Below, in pieces: positions 43,502 to 53,166 of a stretch of 64,000 nt of DNA (positions are counted from its first letter, which is position 1; each line of letters starts with the position of its first letter). Under the pieces are notes generated by a model that worked only from the letters and a program-made list of their open reading frames with translations, did not search any database and was not told where the DNA came from. The position numbers were made by a program, and so were the translations under genes. Source of the DNA: WHUA01 sp963711215 (GTDB lineage: Bacteria > Pseudomonadota > Alphaproteobacteria > UBA8366); the NCBI GenBank assembly GCA_963711215.1, contig CAVQDH010000002.1:1116001-1180000 (forward strand), given 5' to 3'.

Positions 43502-43931
43502 GGTGCCTTTCGCTATTGCTCTTGTCCGTCGCCGTGCATGGACCGTTTTCCCCGAGAATGCGGATCGGCTCCGTGCAGGAGCCGGATGCATGATCTCGAC
43601 GTCATAAGCGCAACCGACGTCGTCAAGACAATTAAAGTGCTGCGGACGTACGACAACAACATTCGCCACCCGGCAACACTGTGAATCCTCACCTCTGTTG
43701 AAAATTATGCGCAGCTTTTATTCATATTTCCAGCGAAAATGAAGGGTCAAAAATAAATAGACAATATTCCATCTCGCGAATCGACAGTGAAGATTTCCCC
43801 TATATTTCGGATATTGGTTTACATATTAAGATTTTAACGTTAATTTGCGCTCAAATTGAGAATATGCCCTGCGTGATCCGGTCGCCGTTCTTCCTTGCAG
43901 GATGATCGTCGGCCAATCTCAAAACGGGCTG

Positions 43932-43947
43932 TGGCACGCGAGATGCA
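43932..43947 (+). promoter_or_regulatory. Sigma-54 promoter of the flgB operon
   Basis: TGGCACGCGAGATGCA: the -24 half is perfect and the -12 half has one change (T to A). Transcription would begin near 43958, 55 nt before flgB. The stretch 43502-43931, between the divergent FlhB-like gene and flgB, is AT-rich from 43685 on and shows no gene. Confidence 0.82.
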
Positions 43948-43967
43948 CGCGAATCGGCTAGAGGGCC

Positions 43968-43980
43968 GGCAAGAAGTGCC
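43968..43980 (+). promoter_or_regulatory. FlbD/ftr-like dyad downstream of the flgB promoter
   Basis: GGCAAGAAGTGCC within CCGGCA-AGAAG-TGCCGG, a GG-N8-GCC dyad. It lies about 10-22 nt after the predicted transcription start, between promoter and flgB, not upstream like the others. It could work as a downstream enhancer or as a repressor site. Confidence 0.5.
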
Positions 43981-44012
43981 GGTTCGATTCGCAGCGGATG
44001 GGGAAGGCAGAT

Positions 44013-44417
44013 ATGGACCTGAGCAAGCTTCCGCTCTTTCGCATGATGTCGGAGAAGATGAAGTGGTTGTCTTCGCGCCAGGGCGTCCTGTCGCAGAATA
44101 TCGCCAACGCCGACACGCCGAAATACCGCCCGATGGATCTCAAGCAGATCGATTTCCGTAAGCCGGACGAGGGCTCGCCGTTCCATGTCGCGCTCGCGCG
44201 GACGAACGAGGCGCATATTTCCGGCACCGGCGGGTCGCAGGATTTCCAGTCGGGCAAGGAGAAGGATCCGTATGAGACTCTGCCGACCGGCAATGCCGTG
44301 GTGCTGGAGGAGCAATTGATGAAGGTCGCGCAAAATCAGCACGACTACGAGCTGATGACGGAACTCTATCACAAGCACATGCAGATGTTCCAAACCGCGC
44401 TCGACAAAAATTCTTAA
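44013..44417 (+). CDS. flgB: Proximal rod protein FlgB
   Basis: 134 residues from ATG 44013, with GGGAAGGCAGAT upstream. MKWLSSRQGVLSQNIANADT and PKYRPMDLKQIDF at the start and VAQNQHDYELMTELYHKHMQ at the end are FlgB. First gene of flgB-flgC-fliE-fliQ-fliR-flhB-cckA under the sigma-54 element at 43932. Confidence 0.96.
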   Translation: MDLSKLPLFRMMSEKMKWLSSRQGVLSQNIANADTPKYRPMDLKQIDFRKPDEGSPFHVALARTNEAHISGTGGSQDFQSGKEKDPYETLPTGNAVVLEEQLMKVAQNQHDYELMTELYHKHMQMFQTALDKNS

Positions 44418-44434
44418 CGTAACGGGACTGCATC

Positions 44435-44842
44435 ATGGACATCGAAAAAAGCCTGATCCTTTCCGCGGCGGGCATGAAGTCGCAAGGCGAGCGCCTGCGC
44501 GTGATCTCCGAGAACCTGGCAAACAGCGATTCCACGGCGTCCACACCGGGCGGCGATCCGTATCGCCGCAAGGTCGTCACCTTCCATGACGTGCTCGACC
44601 GGAAGCTCGACATGAAGCTGGTCAAGGTCGACCACGTGCGCGAGGACAAGTCGGACTTTCCGCTGAAATACGACCCGTCGCAGCCGGGTGCGAACAAGGA
44701 CGGCTACGTGAAGATGCCGAACGTGAACACGCTGGTCGAGCTGATGGACATGCGGGAAGCGCAGCGCAGTTACGAGGCGAACCTCGATATGATCGAGGTG
44801 AGCAAGTCGATGTTGAGCCGCACGCTCGAGCTGTTGCGTTAG
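44435..44842 (+). CDS. flgC: Proximal rod protein FlgC
   Basis: 135 residues. SAAGMKSQGERLRVISENLA, NSDSTASTPGGDPYRRK and the C-terminal VNTLVELMDMREAQRSYEAN are FlgC. It begins 17 nt after flgB and precedes fliE, the usual order. Confidence 0.97.
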   Translation: MDIEKSLILSAAGMKSQGERLRVISENLANSDSTASTPGGDPYRRKVVTFHDVLDRKLDMKLVKVDHVREDKSDFPLKYDPSQPGANKDGYVKMPNVNTLVELMDMREAQRSYEANLDMIEVSKSMLSRTLELLR

Positions 44843-44881
44843 CGTCGGCGGTATCGGGGCATACCAGAAAGGTAGACGACG

Positions 44882-45185
44882 ATGATCAATCCGGCGGATG
44901 CGATAAAGGCATTCAACCAAGCCGCCAGCCTGGGAAGCGACGGCATGGAGGCGCGTGAGAAGCCGCAGTCGACGTTTCTCGATATGCTCGGGAAGATGGC
45001 GGAAAACACGCTCGAACTCGGGCAAGAAGGCGGAGGCGCTGAGCGAAAAGGCCGTCGTCGGGAAGGCCGATCTGATGGACGTGGTGCAGGCGGTCTCCAA
45101 CGCGGAGCTGACGCTGCAGACCGTGGTGGCCGTCCGCGACCGCGTGGTGAACGCCTATCAGGAAATCATGCGGATGCCGATCTGA
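44882..45185 (+). CDS. fliE: Hook-basal body protein FliE, one-base frame change
   Basis: 100 residues after correction. STFLDMLGKMAENTLELG joins KKAEALSEKAVVGKADLMDV and NAELTLQTVVAVRDRVVNAY, the FliE signature; it ends YQEIMRMPI. FliE links the MS ring to the rod. The frame changes +1 at CTCGGGCAAG (45018-45026), three Gs in place of two. Without repair the protein would lose its conserved C-terminal half, which motility needs. Confidence 0.9.
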
Positions 45186-45239
45186 CGGGACGCGGCTCGC
45201 TGTTGCATTGACCGGTTTTCGCGCGAGGAGGTGGGGGAC

Positions 45240-45506
45240 TTGAACGAAGCGCAGGTGATGGATTTCGCACGCGAGGCGGTCTTCACGATGATGAAGGTGG
45301 CGACACCGATCATGGTCGTCGGCATGATCGTCGGCCTCGCGATCTCATTGTTCCAGGCGCTGACTTCGCTCCAGGAGATGACGCTCACCTTCGTTCCGAA
45401 GATCCTGATCGTCTTCACCTCGTTGCTGATATTGCTGCCCTACATGTTTGAGGTGATGCAGCACTTCATGGAGTCAGTGGCCGACCGCATCGTCGGAATC
45501 GGCTGA
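45240..45506 (+). CDS. fliQ: Flagellar export gate protein FliQ
   Basis: 88 residues, two membrane helices (MVVGMIVGLAISLFQALTSL and KILIVFTSLLILLPYMFEVM), with QEMTLTFVPK between them, as in FliQ. TTG 45240 is chosen because GAGGAGG lies 8 nt upstream and the length then fits the family; a GTG at 45231 would overlap the ribosome site. It lies between fliE and fliR. Confidence 0.93.
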   Translation: MNEAQVMDFAREAVFTMMKVATPIMVVGMIVGLAISLFQALTSLQEMTLTFVPKILIVFTSLLILLPYMFEVMQHFMESVADRIVGIG

Positions 45507-45513
45507 CACGGAG

Positions 45514-46288
45514 ATGCTGCAGACCCTGCAGAATCTTCTGCCGGCAGAGATTTTTTCATACCTGCTGGTATTTTCCCGCATTGGAACGACCATTTCCTTG
45601 ATGCCCGGCTTTGGCGAAAGCTACGTATCGCCGCGCATCCGCTTGCTGCTCGGGCTGGCGATCACGGTGCTCCTCACGCCGATCGTGCAGAACAAGCTGC
45701 CGGCGCTGCCGGGCTCGCCGATCACCTTGGCGCTGCTCGTCGCCGGGGAAGCGGTGATCGGGCTTTTCATGGGAAGCGTCGCCCGCCTGCTGCTATCCGC
45801 GCTTGCGACCGGTGGCGCCATTCTCGCCTTCCTCAGCGGGCTTGCCAACGCGCAGCTGTTCAATCCTCTGATGTCGGACCAGGGCGCGTTGCCCGGCGTC
45901 TTCCTGTCGGTGATGGGGTTGCTGCTGATCTTCGTCACCGATACCCATCACCTGATGCTGATGGCGCTGCTGGACGGTTATACGGTCTTTCCGCCGGGCG
46001 GGCCGCTGCCCTTGGATGATTTCGCCAATATCCTGGCGCAGCTCTCTGGCGGGCAGCTTCCGGCTCGGGATGGAAATCGCGTCGCCCTTCCTGATGTACG
46101 GGCTCGTTTTCTACGCCGGCATGGGGTTGCTTGCCCGGATGATGGCGCAGCTGCCGATTTTCTTCGTGGCGCTGCCGATCCAGATCATGCTCGGCCTGTT
46201 TACCATGCTGCTCACCTTCCCGGCCGCGCTTTTGTGGTTTCTTAACTACTATCAATCGACATTTACCCGGATCTTGCTCCCCAGCTGA
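45514..46288 (+). CDS. fliR: Flagellar export gate protein FliR, one-base frame change
   Basis: 257 residues after correction. FSRIGTTISLMPGFGESYVS, RLLLGLAITVLLTPIVQNKL and GEAVIGLFMGSVARLLLSAL, then GSFRLGMEIASPFLMYGLVF and ILARMMAQLPIFF-type motif at the end, are FliR. The frame shifts +1 near GCTCTCTGG (46041-46048): removing one T gives AQLLAGSFRLGMEI and the stop at 46288. FliR completes the FliPQR gate and contacts FlhB, which follows 37 nt later. Confidence 0.9.
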
Positions 46289-46325
46289 CAATTGAGGTCG
46301 CGCGCACGCCGCGTGGAATGGGCCC

Positions 46326-47420
46326 ATGTCTGAAGAAACAGACGACACACAAAAAACAGAAGATCCGACACAAAAAAAGGTCGACGAGGCGCGTAGTCAT
46401 GGCCAGGTCGCCATCAGCCGGGAAATCAATACCTGGCTCATGCTGGCCGTCGGCACGCTGATCATCGCCATGATGCTGCCGATAATGATGACCCGGCTGC
46501 GCGTGGCGCTGCTGCCGTTTATCGAATCACCGCAACTCTATGCCCTCAACATCGGCGCGACGGTTCACCTGATGAAGGCCACGCTGTTCAGCGTGTTCCT
46601 GGTCGTCTTCCTGCCGCTGCTGTTCTTTTTCGTGATCGCGATGGCCGGGCCCATCATCCAGAACGGATTGGTCTTTTCCCCGAAGGCTCTCGAGGTGAAG
46701 TGGGACAAGTTCAATCCGGTGAATGGCGCTAAGCGCCTGTTCTCCGTGCGGCAGCTGATCGAGCTTCCAAAAGGCATCGTGAAGCTGGCGATCGTCGGCG
46801 GTGTCGGGGTTGCGGCGCTGATGCCGGCCTTCTTCTCGCTCGATGTCGTACCGTCCTTCGCATTGCCCGATTTTCTCGACGCGCTCTATACGCTGATCCT
46901 CAAGATGCTGATCGTGACGCTGGCGGCGTTCTTCGTGATCGCGGTCCTCGACCTCATATTCCAGCGTTTCCAGCACCTCAAGCAGCTGCGCATGAGCCGC
47001 CAGGAGCTGCGGGACGAGTTCAAGCAATCGGAAGGCGACCCGACGGCGAGGCAAAGGCTGCGCCAGGTTCGCCAGGATCGGGCACGGGCGCGCATGATGC
47101 AGGCCGTGCCCGACGCCGACGTCGTGGTGACCAACCCGACCCATTTCGCCGTCGCCCTCAAATACGAGCCGGAGGCGATGGGTGCGCCGAGGCTGGTCGC
47201 CAAGGGCGTGGACCTGATCGCCCAGAAGATACGCGAAGTCGCCGAGGAGCACGGTATCGCCATCATCGAGAACCCGCCGCTTGCCCGTGCGCTCTACGCC
47301 GCCGTCGACCTTGATGAAGAGGTGCCGCCGGAGCACTATCAGGCCGTGGCCGAGGTTATCAGCTACGTATGGAATATCGAAGGCCGCAGAATGCCCAAGG
47401 AGGCCGGTATTGCCCGATGA
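46326..47420 (+). CDS. flhB: Flagellar export switch protein FlhB
   Basis: 364 residues. An N-terminal TEDPTQKKVDEARSHGQVA, four membrane helices and the cytoplasmic domain with the autocleavage motif NPTH in VVVTNPTHFAVALKYEP. LVAKGVDLIAQKIREVAEEH and VDLDEEVPPEHYQAVAEVIS close it. FlhB gates substrate specificity with FliK. Its stop lies inside the start of cckA. Confidence 0.97.
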   Translation: MSEETDDTQKTEDPTQKKVDEARSHGQVAISREINTWLMLAVGTLIIAMMLPIMMTRLRVALLPFIESPQLYALNIGATVHLMKATLFSVFLVVFLPLLFFFVIAMAGPIIQNGLVFSPKALEVKWDKFNPVNGAKRLFSVRQLIELPKGIVKLAIVGGVGVAALMPAFFSLDVVPSFALPDFLDALYTLILKMLIVTLAAFFVIAVLDLIFQRFQHLKQLRMSRQELRDEFKQSEGDPTARQRLRQVRQDRARARMMQAVPDADVVVTNPTHFAVALKYEPEAMGAPRLVAKGVDLIAQKIREVAEEHGIAIIENPPLARALYAAVDLDEEVPPEHYQAVAEVISYVWNIEGRRMPKEAGIAR

Positions 47421-49623
47421 CCAGCGCAAGACCGTGACCCCGGGAGCCGGCCGCGGCAGGGGCGGGGGACCGGGCGTGCCGGCCGCGCCAGCGCCGGCCG
47501 AGCGCTACGATATGCCGCCGATATCCATCAGCAGCGGCGGCCGCTTCTTCCTGTTCGTGCTCTTCGTCGGGATCGCCTTCGGCATCCTGTACTATCTCGA
47601 GCGGACGATCGGCTTTCCGGCCGAGGCCCGCGTCCCGATCTACGCGACCGTCGGCATGGTGGGAACGATCGGGCTGATCCTGATCTGGGGCGCGCTGCGC
47701 GGGCAGCGCCGCATGGCGCAGTCGATCGTCGAGCGCATCGGCATGGTCACCGGGGCCGGCATCGCCATCGAGGAAGCGGAAGGGCGCCTGACCTATGTCA
47801 ACGGTCCGTTCCTCGAGTTCCTGGGCCTGTGCGGCGCGGAAACGCGGGAGGAGGAAGGCCTCTGGACCATGTATGTCTTCCGCACCCAGAACGAGGCGGC
47901 GCGCACGTTCAAGAAGCTGCGTGCGGATGCCCTCAAGGCCGTCGCCAGCCGCGAGATCATTCATTTGCCGCGGAGCGGCCGCGACCCGCTGCGGCTCGTG
48001 CTGGGGGCGGCGCCCGGCAACGCCGGGGAAGTGATCTGGACCAGCCAGGGGCTGTCCAGCTATCGCCGCGAGGAAGCGCTGTCCGCCGAGCTCGCCGGCC
48101 TGCGTAACCAGCTGGAAACCGTGCCGGTCGGCATGGCCGTGCTCGACTCCCATGGCTGCGTGGTCGAATGCAACCCGGCCTGCCGCGACCTGCTCGTCTG
48201 CGACGATCCGATCAACCAGCCGATCGTCGAGTTCGTCCGCCCGGCCGACCGCGCCGTCCTGGCGCAGCGCCTGTCGGGCATGCTCGACGACACGCAGATG
48301 GCGGTGCCGATCGATGTCGAGATCGAGGGGACGGGCCATCGCGTCGTCTCGATGTATTTCTCGCGCCGTCCCGCCGAGACCGAGACCGAGGCGCATGGCC
48401 CCGGCGGCCTTGCGCTCCACATGATCGACACGACGGAGAAAAAGAAGCTCGAGATCCAGTTCTCCCAGTCGCAGAAGATGCAGGCGGTCGGCCAGCTCGC
48501 CGGCGGCATCGCGCACGACTTCAACAACCTGCTGACCGCAATGATCGGCTTCTGCGACCTGCTGCTGCAGCGCTACCAGCCGGGCGAGCAGAGCTTCTCC
48601 GACATCATGCAGATCAAGCAGAACGCCAACCGCGGCGCGCGCCTGGTGCGCCAGCTGCTGGCCTTCTCGCGCCAGCAAACGCTGCAGCCGCGCGTGCTCG
48701 ACGTCACCGACGTGCTGACCGAGCTGTCGAGCCTGCTGCACCGGCTGCTCGGCGAATCGGTCGACCTGAAATTCGTGCACGGCCGCGACCTCGGCAAGGT
48801 CAAGGTCGACCAGGGCCAGCTCGAGCAGGTCATCATCAACCTCGCGGTCAACGCGCGGGACGCGATGCCGCGCGGCGGCAAGCTGATCATCGGCACGCGC
48901 AACTGCAGCCTGTTGTCCGAGATCGACCGGGCGCATGCCGAGATCATGCCCGCCGGCGACTACGTCATGATCACCGTGACCGACACGGGCATCGGCATGC
49001 CGCAGCACGTGCTCGACCGCATCTTCGATCCGTTCTTCACGACCAAGGAGGTCGGCTCGGGCACCGGGCTGGGGCTGGCCACCGTCTACGGCATCATCAA
49101 GCAGACCGGCGGCTTCATCTTCGCCGACAGCGAGGGCGAGAGTAAGGGCGCCATCTTCACCATCTATCTGCAGCGCTACGAAGGGAAGGAAGAGCGGACG
49201 AGCGCCCGCGCCCCGGTCGAGCGCCCGCCCGCGGCCAAGGACCTGACCGGCGGCGGCACGATCATGCTGGTCGAGGACGAGGACCCGGTGCGGATGTTCG
49301 GCGCACGCGCGCTGCGCAGCAAGGGCTACGAGGTGATCGAGGCGCGCAACGGCGAGCAGGCGATCGAGCTGCTGAACGACACGCCGATCGACCTGCTGAT
49401 CACCGACATGGTGATGCCGAAGGCCGACGGCGCCGCGGTGGTCGCCGCTGCGCGCAAGAAGATGCCCGGCGTCCCGGTCATCTGCATCTCGGGCTATGCC
49501 CAGGAATCCGTGATCCGCGAGGTCGAGAGCCTCGACAACGTCAATTTCCTCGCCAAGCCCTTCAGCCTCCGCCAGCTCGCCGGCAAGGTCAAGGAAGTGC
49601 TGGAGAAGCAGCCCTCGGCGTAA
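47410..49623 (+). CDS. cckA: Hybrid sensor histidine kinase CckA
   Basis: 737 residues. A Gly/Pro-rich start, two membrane helices (~45-62 FFLFVLFVGIAFGILYYLE; ~78-95), PAS-like domains (~110-335), a HisKA domain with the phospho-acceptor in GGIAHDFNNLLTAMIGF, the ATPase domain (NARDAMPRGG, DTGIGM, GTGLGLATVYGI) and a receiver domain with Asp in DLLITDMVMPKADG. CckA controls CtrA phosphorylation through ChpT. TTG 47410 is chosen because AAGGAGG lies 6 nt upstream within flhB; it overlaps flhB by 11 nt. The cckA-after-flhB order is typical of Rhodospirillales relatives. Confidence 0.92.
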   Translation: MPDDQRKTVTPGAGRGRGGGPGVPAAPAPAERYDMPPISISSGGRFFLFVLFVGIAFGILYYLERTIGFPAEARVPIYATVGMVGTIGLILIWGALRGQRRMAQSIVERIGMVTGAGIAIEEAEGRLTYVNGPFLEFLGLCGAETREEEGLWTMYVFRTQNEAARTFKKLRADALKAVASREIIHLPRSGRDPLRLVLGAAPGNAGEVIWTSQGLSSYRREEALSAELAGLRNQLETVPVGMAVLDSHGCVVECNPACRDLLVCDDPINQPIVEFVRPADRAVLAQRLSGMLDDTQMAVPIDVEIEGTGHRVVSMYFSRRPAETETEAHGPGGLALHMIDTTEKKKLEIQFSQSQKMQAVGQLAGGIAHDFNNLLTAMIGFCDLLLQRYQPGEQSFSDIMQIKQNANRGARLVRQLLAFSRQQTLQPRVLDVTDVLTELSSLLHRLLGESVDLKFVHGRDLGKVKVDQGQLEQVIINLAVNARDAMPRGGKLIIGTRNCSLLSEIDRAHAEIMPAGDYVMITVTDTGIGMPQHVLDRIFDPFFTTKEVGSGTGLGLATVYGIIKQTGGFIFADSEGESKGAIFTIYLQRYEGKEERTSARAPVERPPAAKDLTGGGTIMLVEDEDPVRMFGARALRSKGYEVIEARNGEQAIELLNDTPIDLLITDMVMPKADGAAVVAAARKKMPGVPVICISGYAQESVIREVESLDNVNFLAKPFSLRQLAGKVKEVLEKQPSA

Positions 49624-49697
49624 AGGGCGGGCGTCCTCTCTGAGAGCTTGCACCGCCTGACCGGCTTGCTGGAGCTGAGCCGGCATCGCGCCGGGCC

Positions 49698-51247
49698 TCA
49701 CGCCGCCGGCGGCGTACCAGGCCGTGTCCGGGTCCATCGGATAGACCGGGCGCGGCAGCTTCTTCCATGGGAAGTTCGCCAGGTTGGGCGAGGTCAGGCC
49801 GGGCACGTCGATCTCGAAGATGCGCTCGGGCGGGAAGATGTGCTGGAAGCCCGCCCGGAAATGCCCGCGCGACTTGACCACCGCGCAGCGCGCCTTGGCG
49901 GCGTCCAGGCCGAAATGCTGGAAATAGTCGTTGCTGAGGCATTGCTGGCGGATCGAGATGACGATGATCCGGACGTCGCCCCCATTCTGGCGGATGCGCA
50001 GCAGGCAGGACGCGGCCGAGCTGGACGGTACGGCCCTTGACCATGCCGACGGTGCCGACGAATTGGCCCTCGGACAGCTTTTCCACGACCGCGTCGGTGG
50101 TAAAGGGGAGGGAGAACTGGTCCTTCTCCGCGCTGTTGAAGTCGGCCTTGATCTTGGCGCCTTCGCCCGCCTTGAAGGCCTTCTCGACCAGCGGCGCATC
50201 GTTGAACACGCCGAACAGGGCATCCGGCACGCCCGCTTCGACGAAGGCCTTCAGTACATAGGTCGTGTTGCCGCGGCCGCCGCCGCCGGGATTGTCGGCC
50301 GGGTCGCAGAACAGCAGGTTCGGGCGGCTCGTGTCGCGCCCGACCTCGAGCGCCATGCCGACAGCCTTATCGAGCGGCGTCAGCCGCGTCTGGTAGCGCG
50401 CCCGGTCGGCCCAGCCGGCGATCGCCAGCTCGCGCGCGGCGGCCTTGGCCTTGGCCGCGTCCTTGCGCGCGGTCACGATCACCGTCATGCCGTTGCGGTC
50501 GGTATCGCTCCAGGCGAAGCCGCCGAGGATGGTGACGTTCATGATATCCGGGCCGACCTTGGTCTGGCCCAGCCGGATCAGGTCGCCATAGGGATGACCC
50601 TCGGCGGTCAGCAGGGTGACCGAGGGCGCGACCAGCGGAATGCGGATCGCCGCCGCCTTCGGCCTGACGCCGTCGAACATCTCCAGCATGCAGCGCGCGG
50701 CCTCCTGGCCCCGCTCGTAAGCGTCGACATGCGGGTTGGTGCGATAGCCGATCAGGATGTCGGTCGCCTCCACCATGCGCTCGGAGACGTTGGCGTGCAG
50801 GTCGAGGGTGGCGATCACGGGCACGTCCGGCCCGACGGCGCGGCGGGCCAGGGCGAAGACCTCGCCATCCGGGTCGTCGTTCTCGCTGGACAGGCCGGCG
50901 CCGTGCTCGCAGCAATAGACGCCGTCGAGTTTTCCCGCTTTTTCAAGGCCGTCGCGCATCGTCTCCAGAAGATGGTCGAAGAATTTCTGGTCCGCCGGGC
51001 CGTTCGGGTGCGCCGCCGCGAAGACGATCGGCACCGGCTCCCAGGGGCCGCTGGCGTCCATCACCTGATAGAAGCCGCAGATCCCGCCGTTGATCACCGG
51101 CGCCGGGCGGCGGGCGTCTTTGCTGATATCCTCGCCGTAGAACAGCCCGCGGTCGCGGAACTCCTTCTCGCCGCAGATCGGGGAGAAGCGGTTGGTCTCG
51201 AGGCTGAAGCCCATAATGGCAATGCGTTTCGGGCGGTCGGCGGGCAT
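49698..51247 (-). CDS. M81/MlrC-family protein, two probable frame changes
   Basis: 515 residues if two extra bases are removed. RIAIMGFSLETNRFSP, YCCEHGAGLSSENDDPDGEV, ATLDLHANVSERMVEATDIL and GYRTNPHVDAYERG are the MlrC N-terminal (putative metallopeptidase) domain; DPADNPGGGGRGNTTYVLKA marks the C-terminal domain. The frame leaves the family near 50011-50016 and continues in another as NGGDVRIIVISIRQQCLSND and IFEIDVPGLTSPNLANFPW. A second change near 49700 brings a TGA into frame; without it the frame runs on antisense to cckA. Best known from microcystin breakdown; the usual substrate is unknown. Divergent from the flavoprotein gene. Confidence 0.78.
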
Positions 51248-51402
51248 GGGATTTCCTTTGTGTCGAGCGTGGCAAGAGGGGGACTGGACGCGACTTCGAA
51301 TTTCAACATTATAGGCAGTGCGCGGGCCGCGTATAGCCGTCCGCTTGCCCCCCGCCGACGGCCTTTTTAGGTACAGCCTCAGTCTTCAAGGAGAATGACA
51401 GC

Positions 51403-52907
51403 ATGAGCGACATCGACATGACCGGTGTGGACATCATCGTCGTGGGGGCCGGCAACGCCGCTGCTTGCGCCGCGCTCTCGGCCGTCGAGCATGGCGCCAA
51501 GGTGCTGATGCTGGAGACCGCGCCCAAGCAGTCGCGCGGCGGCAACTCCGCCTTCACCGGCGGCGCCTTCCGATTCGCCTACAACGGCGTCGACGACCTG
51601 ATGCAGCTCTGCCCGAGCCTCGCAGGACGAGGATCTCGACAACATCGACTTCGGCACCTACACGCACGAGCAGTACTACGACGACGTCTTCCGCATGACG
51701 CAATACCGCTCGGACCCGGACCTGACCGAGGTGCTGATCACCAACAGCTTCGAGACGGCGAAGTGGATGACCACCCACGGTATCCAGCTCATCCCGTCCC
51801 TCGGCCGCCAGGCCTTCAAGGTCGACGGCAAGTTCAAGTTCTGGGGCGGGCTGGCGCTGCGCATCAACGGCGGCGGCGAGCAGCTCGTCGAGACCCTGCA
51901 CGAGAAGGCGGAGAAGGCGGGCATCCGCGTCGTCTACGAGGCGACCGCGATCGACCTGCTGACCGACGGCGACGGCGGTGTCTGCGGCGTGCGCTGCCGC
52001 CACGGCGGTCGGACGCACGACCTCAAGGCCAAGGCGGTGGTGCTGGCCTGCGGCGGCTTCGAGTCGAACCAGGCGATGCGCGCGCGCTATCTCGGCCCGG
52101 GCTGGGACCTCGCCAAGGTGCGCGGCACGCGAGTTCAACAACGGCGAAGGGCTGGAGATGGCGCTCCGCATCGGCGCCATGCCCTATGGCCACTGGTCGG
52201 GTTGCCACGCGGTCGCCTGGGACCTCAACGCGCCGCCCTATGGCGATCTCGCGATCGGCGACCAGTTCCAGAAGCACAACGTGCCCTTCAGCATCGTCGT
52301 CAATGCCAACGGCGAGCGCTTCCGCGACGAGGGCGAGGACTTCCACAGCTACTGCTATGCGCGCTACGGCGGCGAGATCCTGCAGCAGCCGGGCATGTTC
52401 GCCTGGCAGATCTTCGACCAGAAGGTGACGCATCTGCTGCGCAGCGAATACCATATCCGCCGCATCACCAAGGTGACGGCGGACACCATCGAGGCGCTGG
52501 CCGAGAAGCTCGACGGCGTGAACGCGCAGAACTTCATCCGCACGGTGAAGGAATTCAACGCCGCCTGCCGGACCGACGTGCCGTTCGACCCGAACGTCCA
52601 TGACGGCCGCTGCACCGAGGGGCTGCGCATCAACAAGTCGAACTGGGCCAACCCGCTCGACACGCCGCCCTATGAGGCCTTCGCCGTGACCGCGGGCGTC
52701 ACCTTCACCTTCGGCGGCATCAAGGTCAGCACGCTGGCCGAGGCGGAGCGCCACGGCAAGAAGAAGATCCCCGGCCTGTACGCGGCGGGCGAGATGGTCG
52801 GCGGCCTCTACTTCCACAACTACGCCAGCGGCACCGGGCTGATGGCCGGCGCCACCTTCGGCCGCATCGCCGGCCGCGAGGCGGCGGGGTATGTGAAGGG
52901 GGCGTGA
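51403..52907 (+). CDS. FAD-dependent fumarate reductase/TcuA-like oxidoreductase, two frame changes
   Basis: 500 residues after removing two extra bases. IIVVGAGNAAACAALSAVEH is the dinucleotide-binding motif; KQSRGGNSAFTGGAFRFAYN, NIDFGTYTHEQYYDDVFRMT and the C-terminal YAAGEMVGGLYFHNYASGTG resemble tricarballylate dehydrogenase TcuA and other flavoprotein dehydrogenases. The first change lies near 51626 (CTCGCAGGAC) and the second near 52129 (ACGCGAGTTC); across them the family alignment continues without loss. AAGGAG precedes ATG 51403. Substrate unknown; divergent from the MlrC-like gene, which may share a catabolic role. Confidence 0.8.
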
Positions 52908-53001
52908 GTCGCGGGGCGAGGCGGCGTTCCGGCGCCGCCGGCTCCCTGAATCTGGGGCGGTGTTTCTATTTTAAATAGCTGAATTCACACATATTCTATG
53001 G

Positions 53002-53016
53002 GAACAAAAAAAGAAC
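53002..53016 (+). promoter_or_regulatory. LexA/SOS box of recA
   Basis: GAAC-AAAAAAA-GAAC, the exact direct repeat GAAC-N7-GAAC (GTTC-N7-GTTC on the other strand) used by alphaproteobacterial LexA. It is 150 nt before recA ATG 53167. A further GAAC follows at 53027. Confidence 0.85.
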
Positions 53017-53166
53017 TTGCGGACTGGAACAAAATAGGTACATAGTTCGTCATCGGTTGTACCGGGGTTGCATCGCGGCGGCTTGAGAACACCCGAGGCG
53101 GGAAGTCCCGCCGCTGCGGCAGATTGCATCGCCCCTTGCCCTGTGGAATAAGAAGGGAAATTAACC

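Noticed and set aside
47359..50223. 954-codon minus-strand frame spanning antisense cckA
   Set aside because: Only the part above about 49698 is the MlrC C-terminus. The rest is run-through opposite cckA, explained by a missing stop from a one-base frame change.
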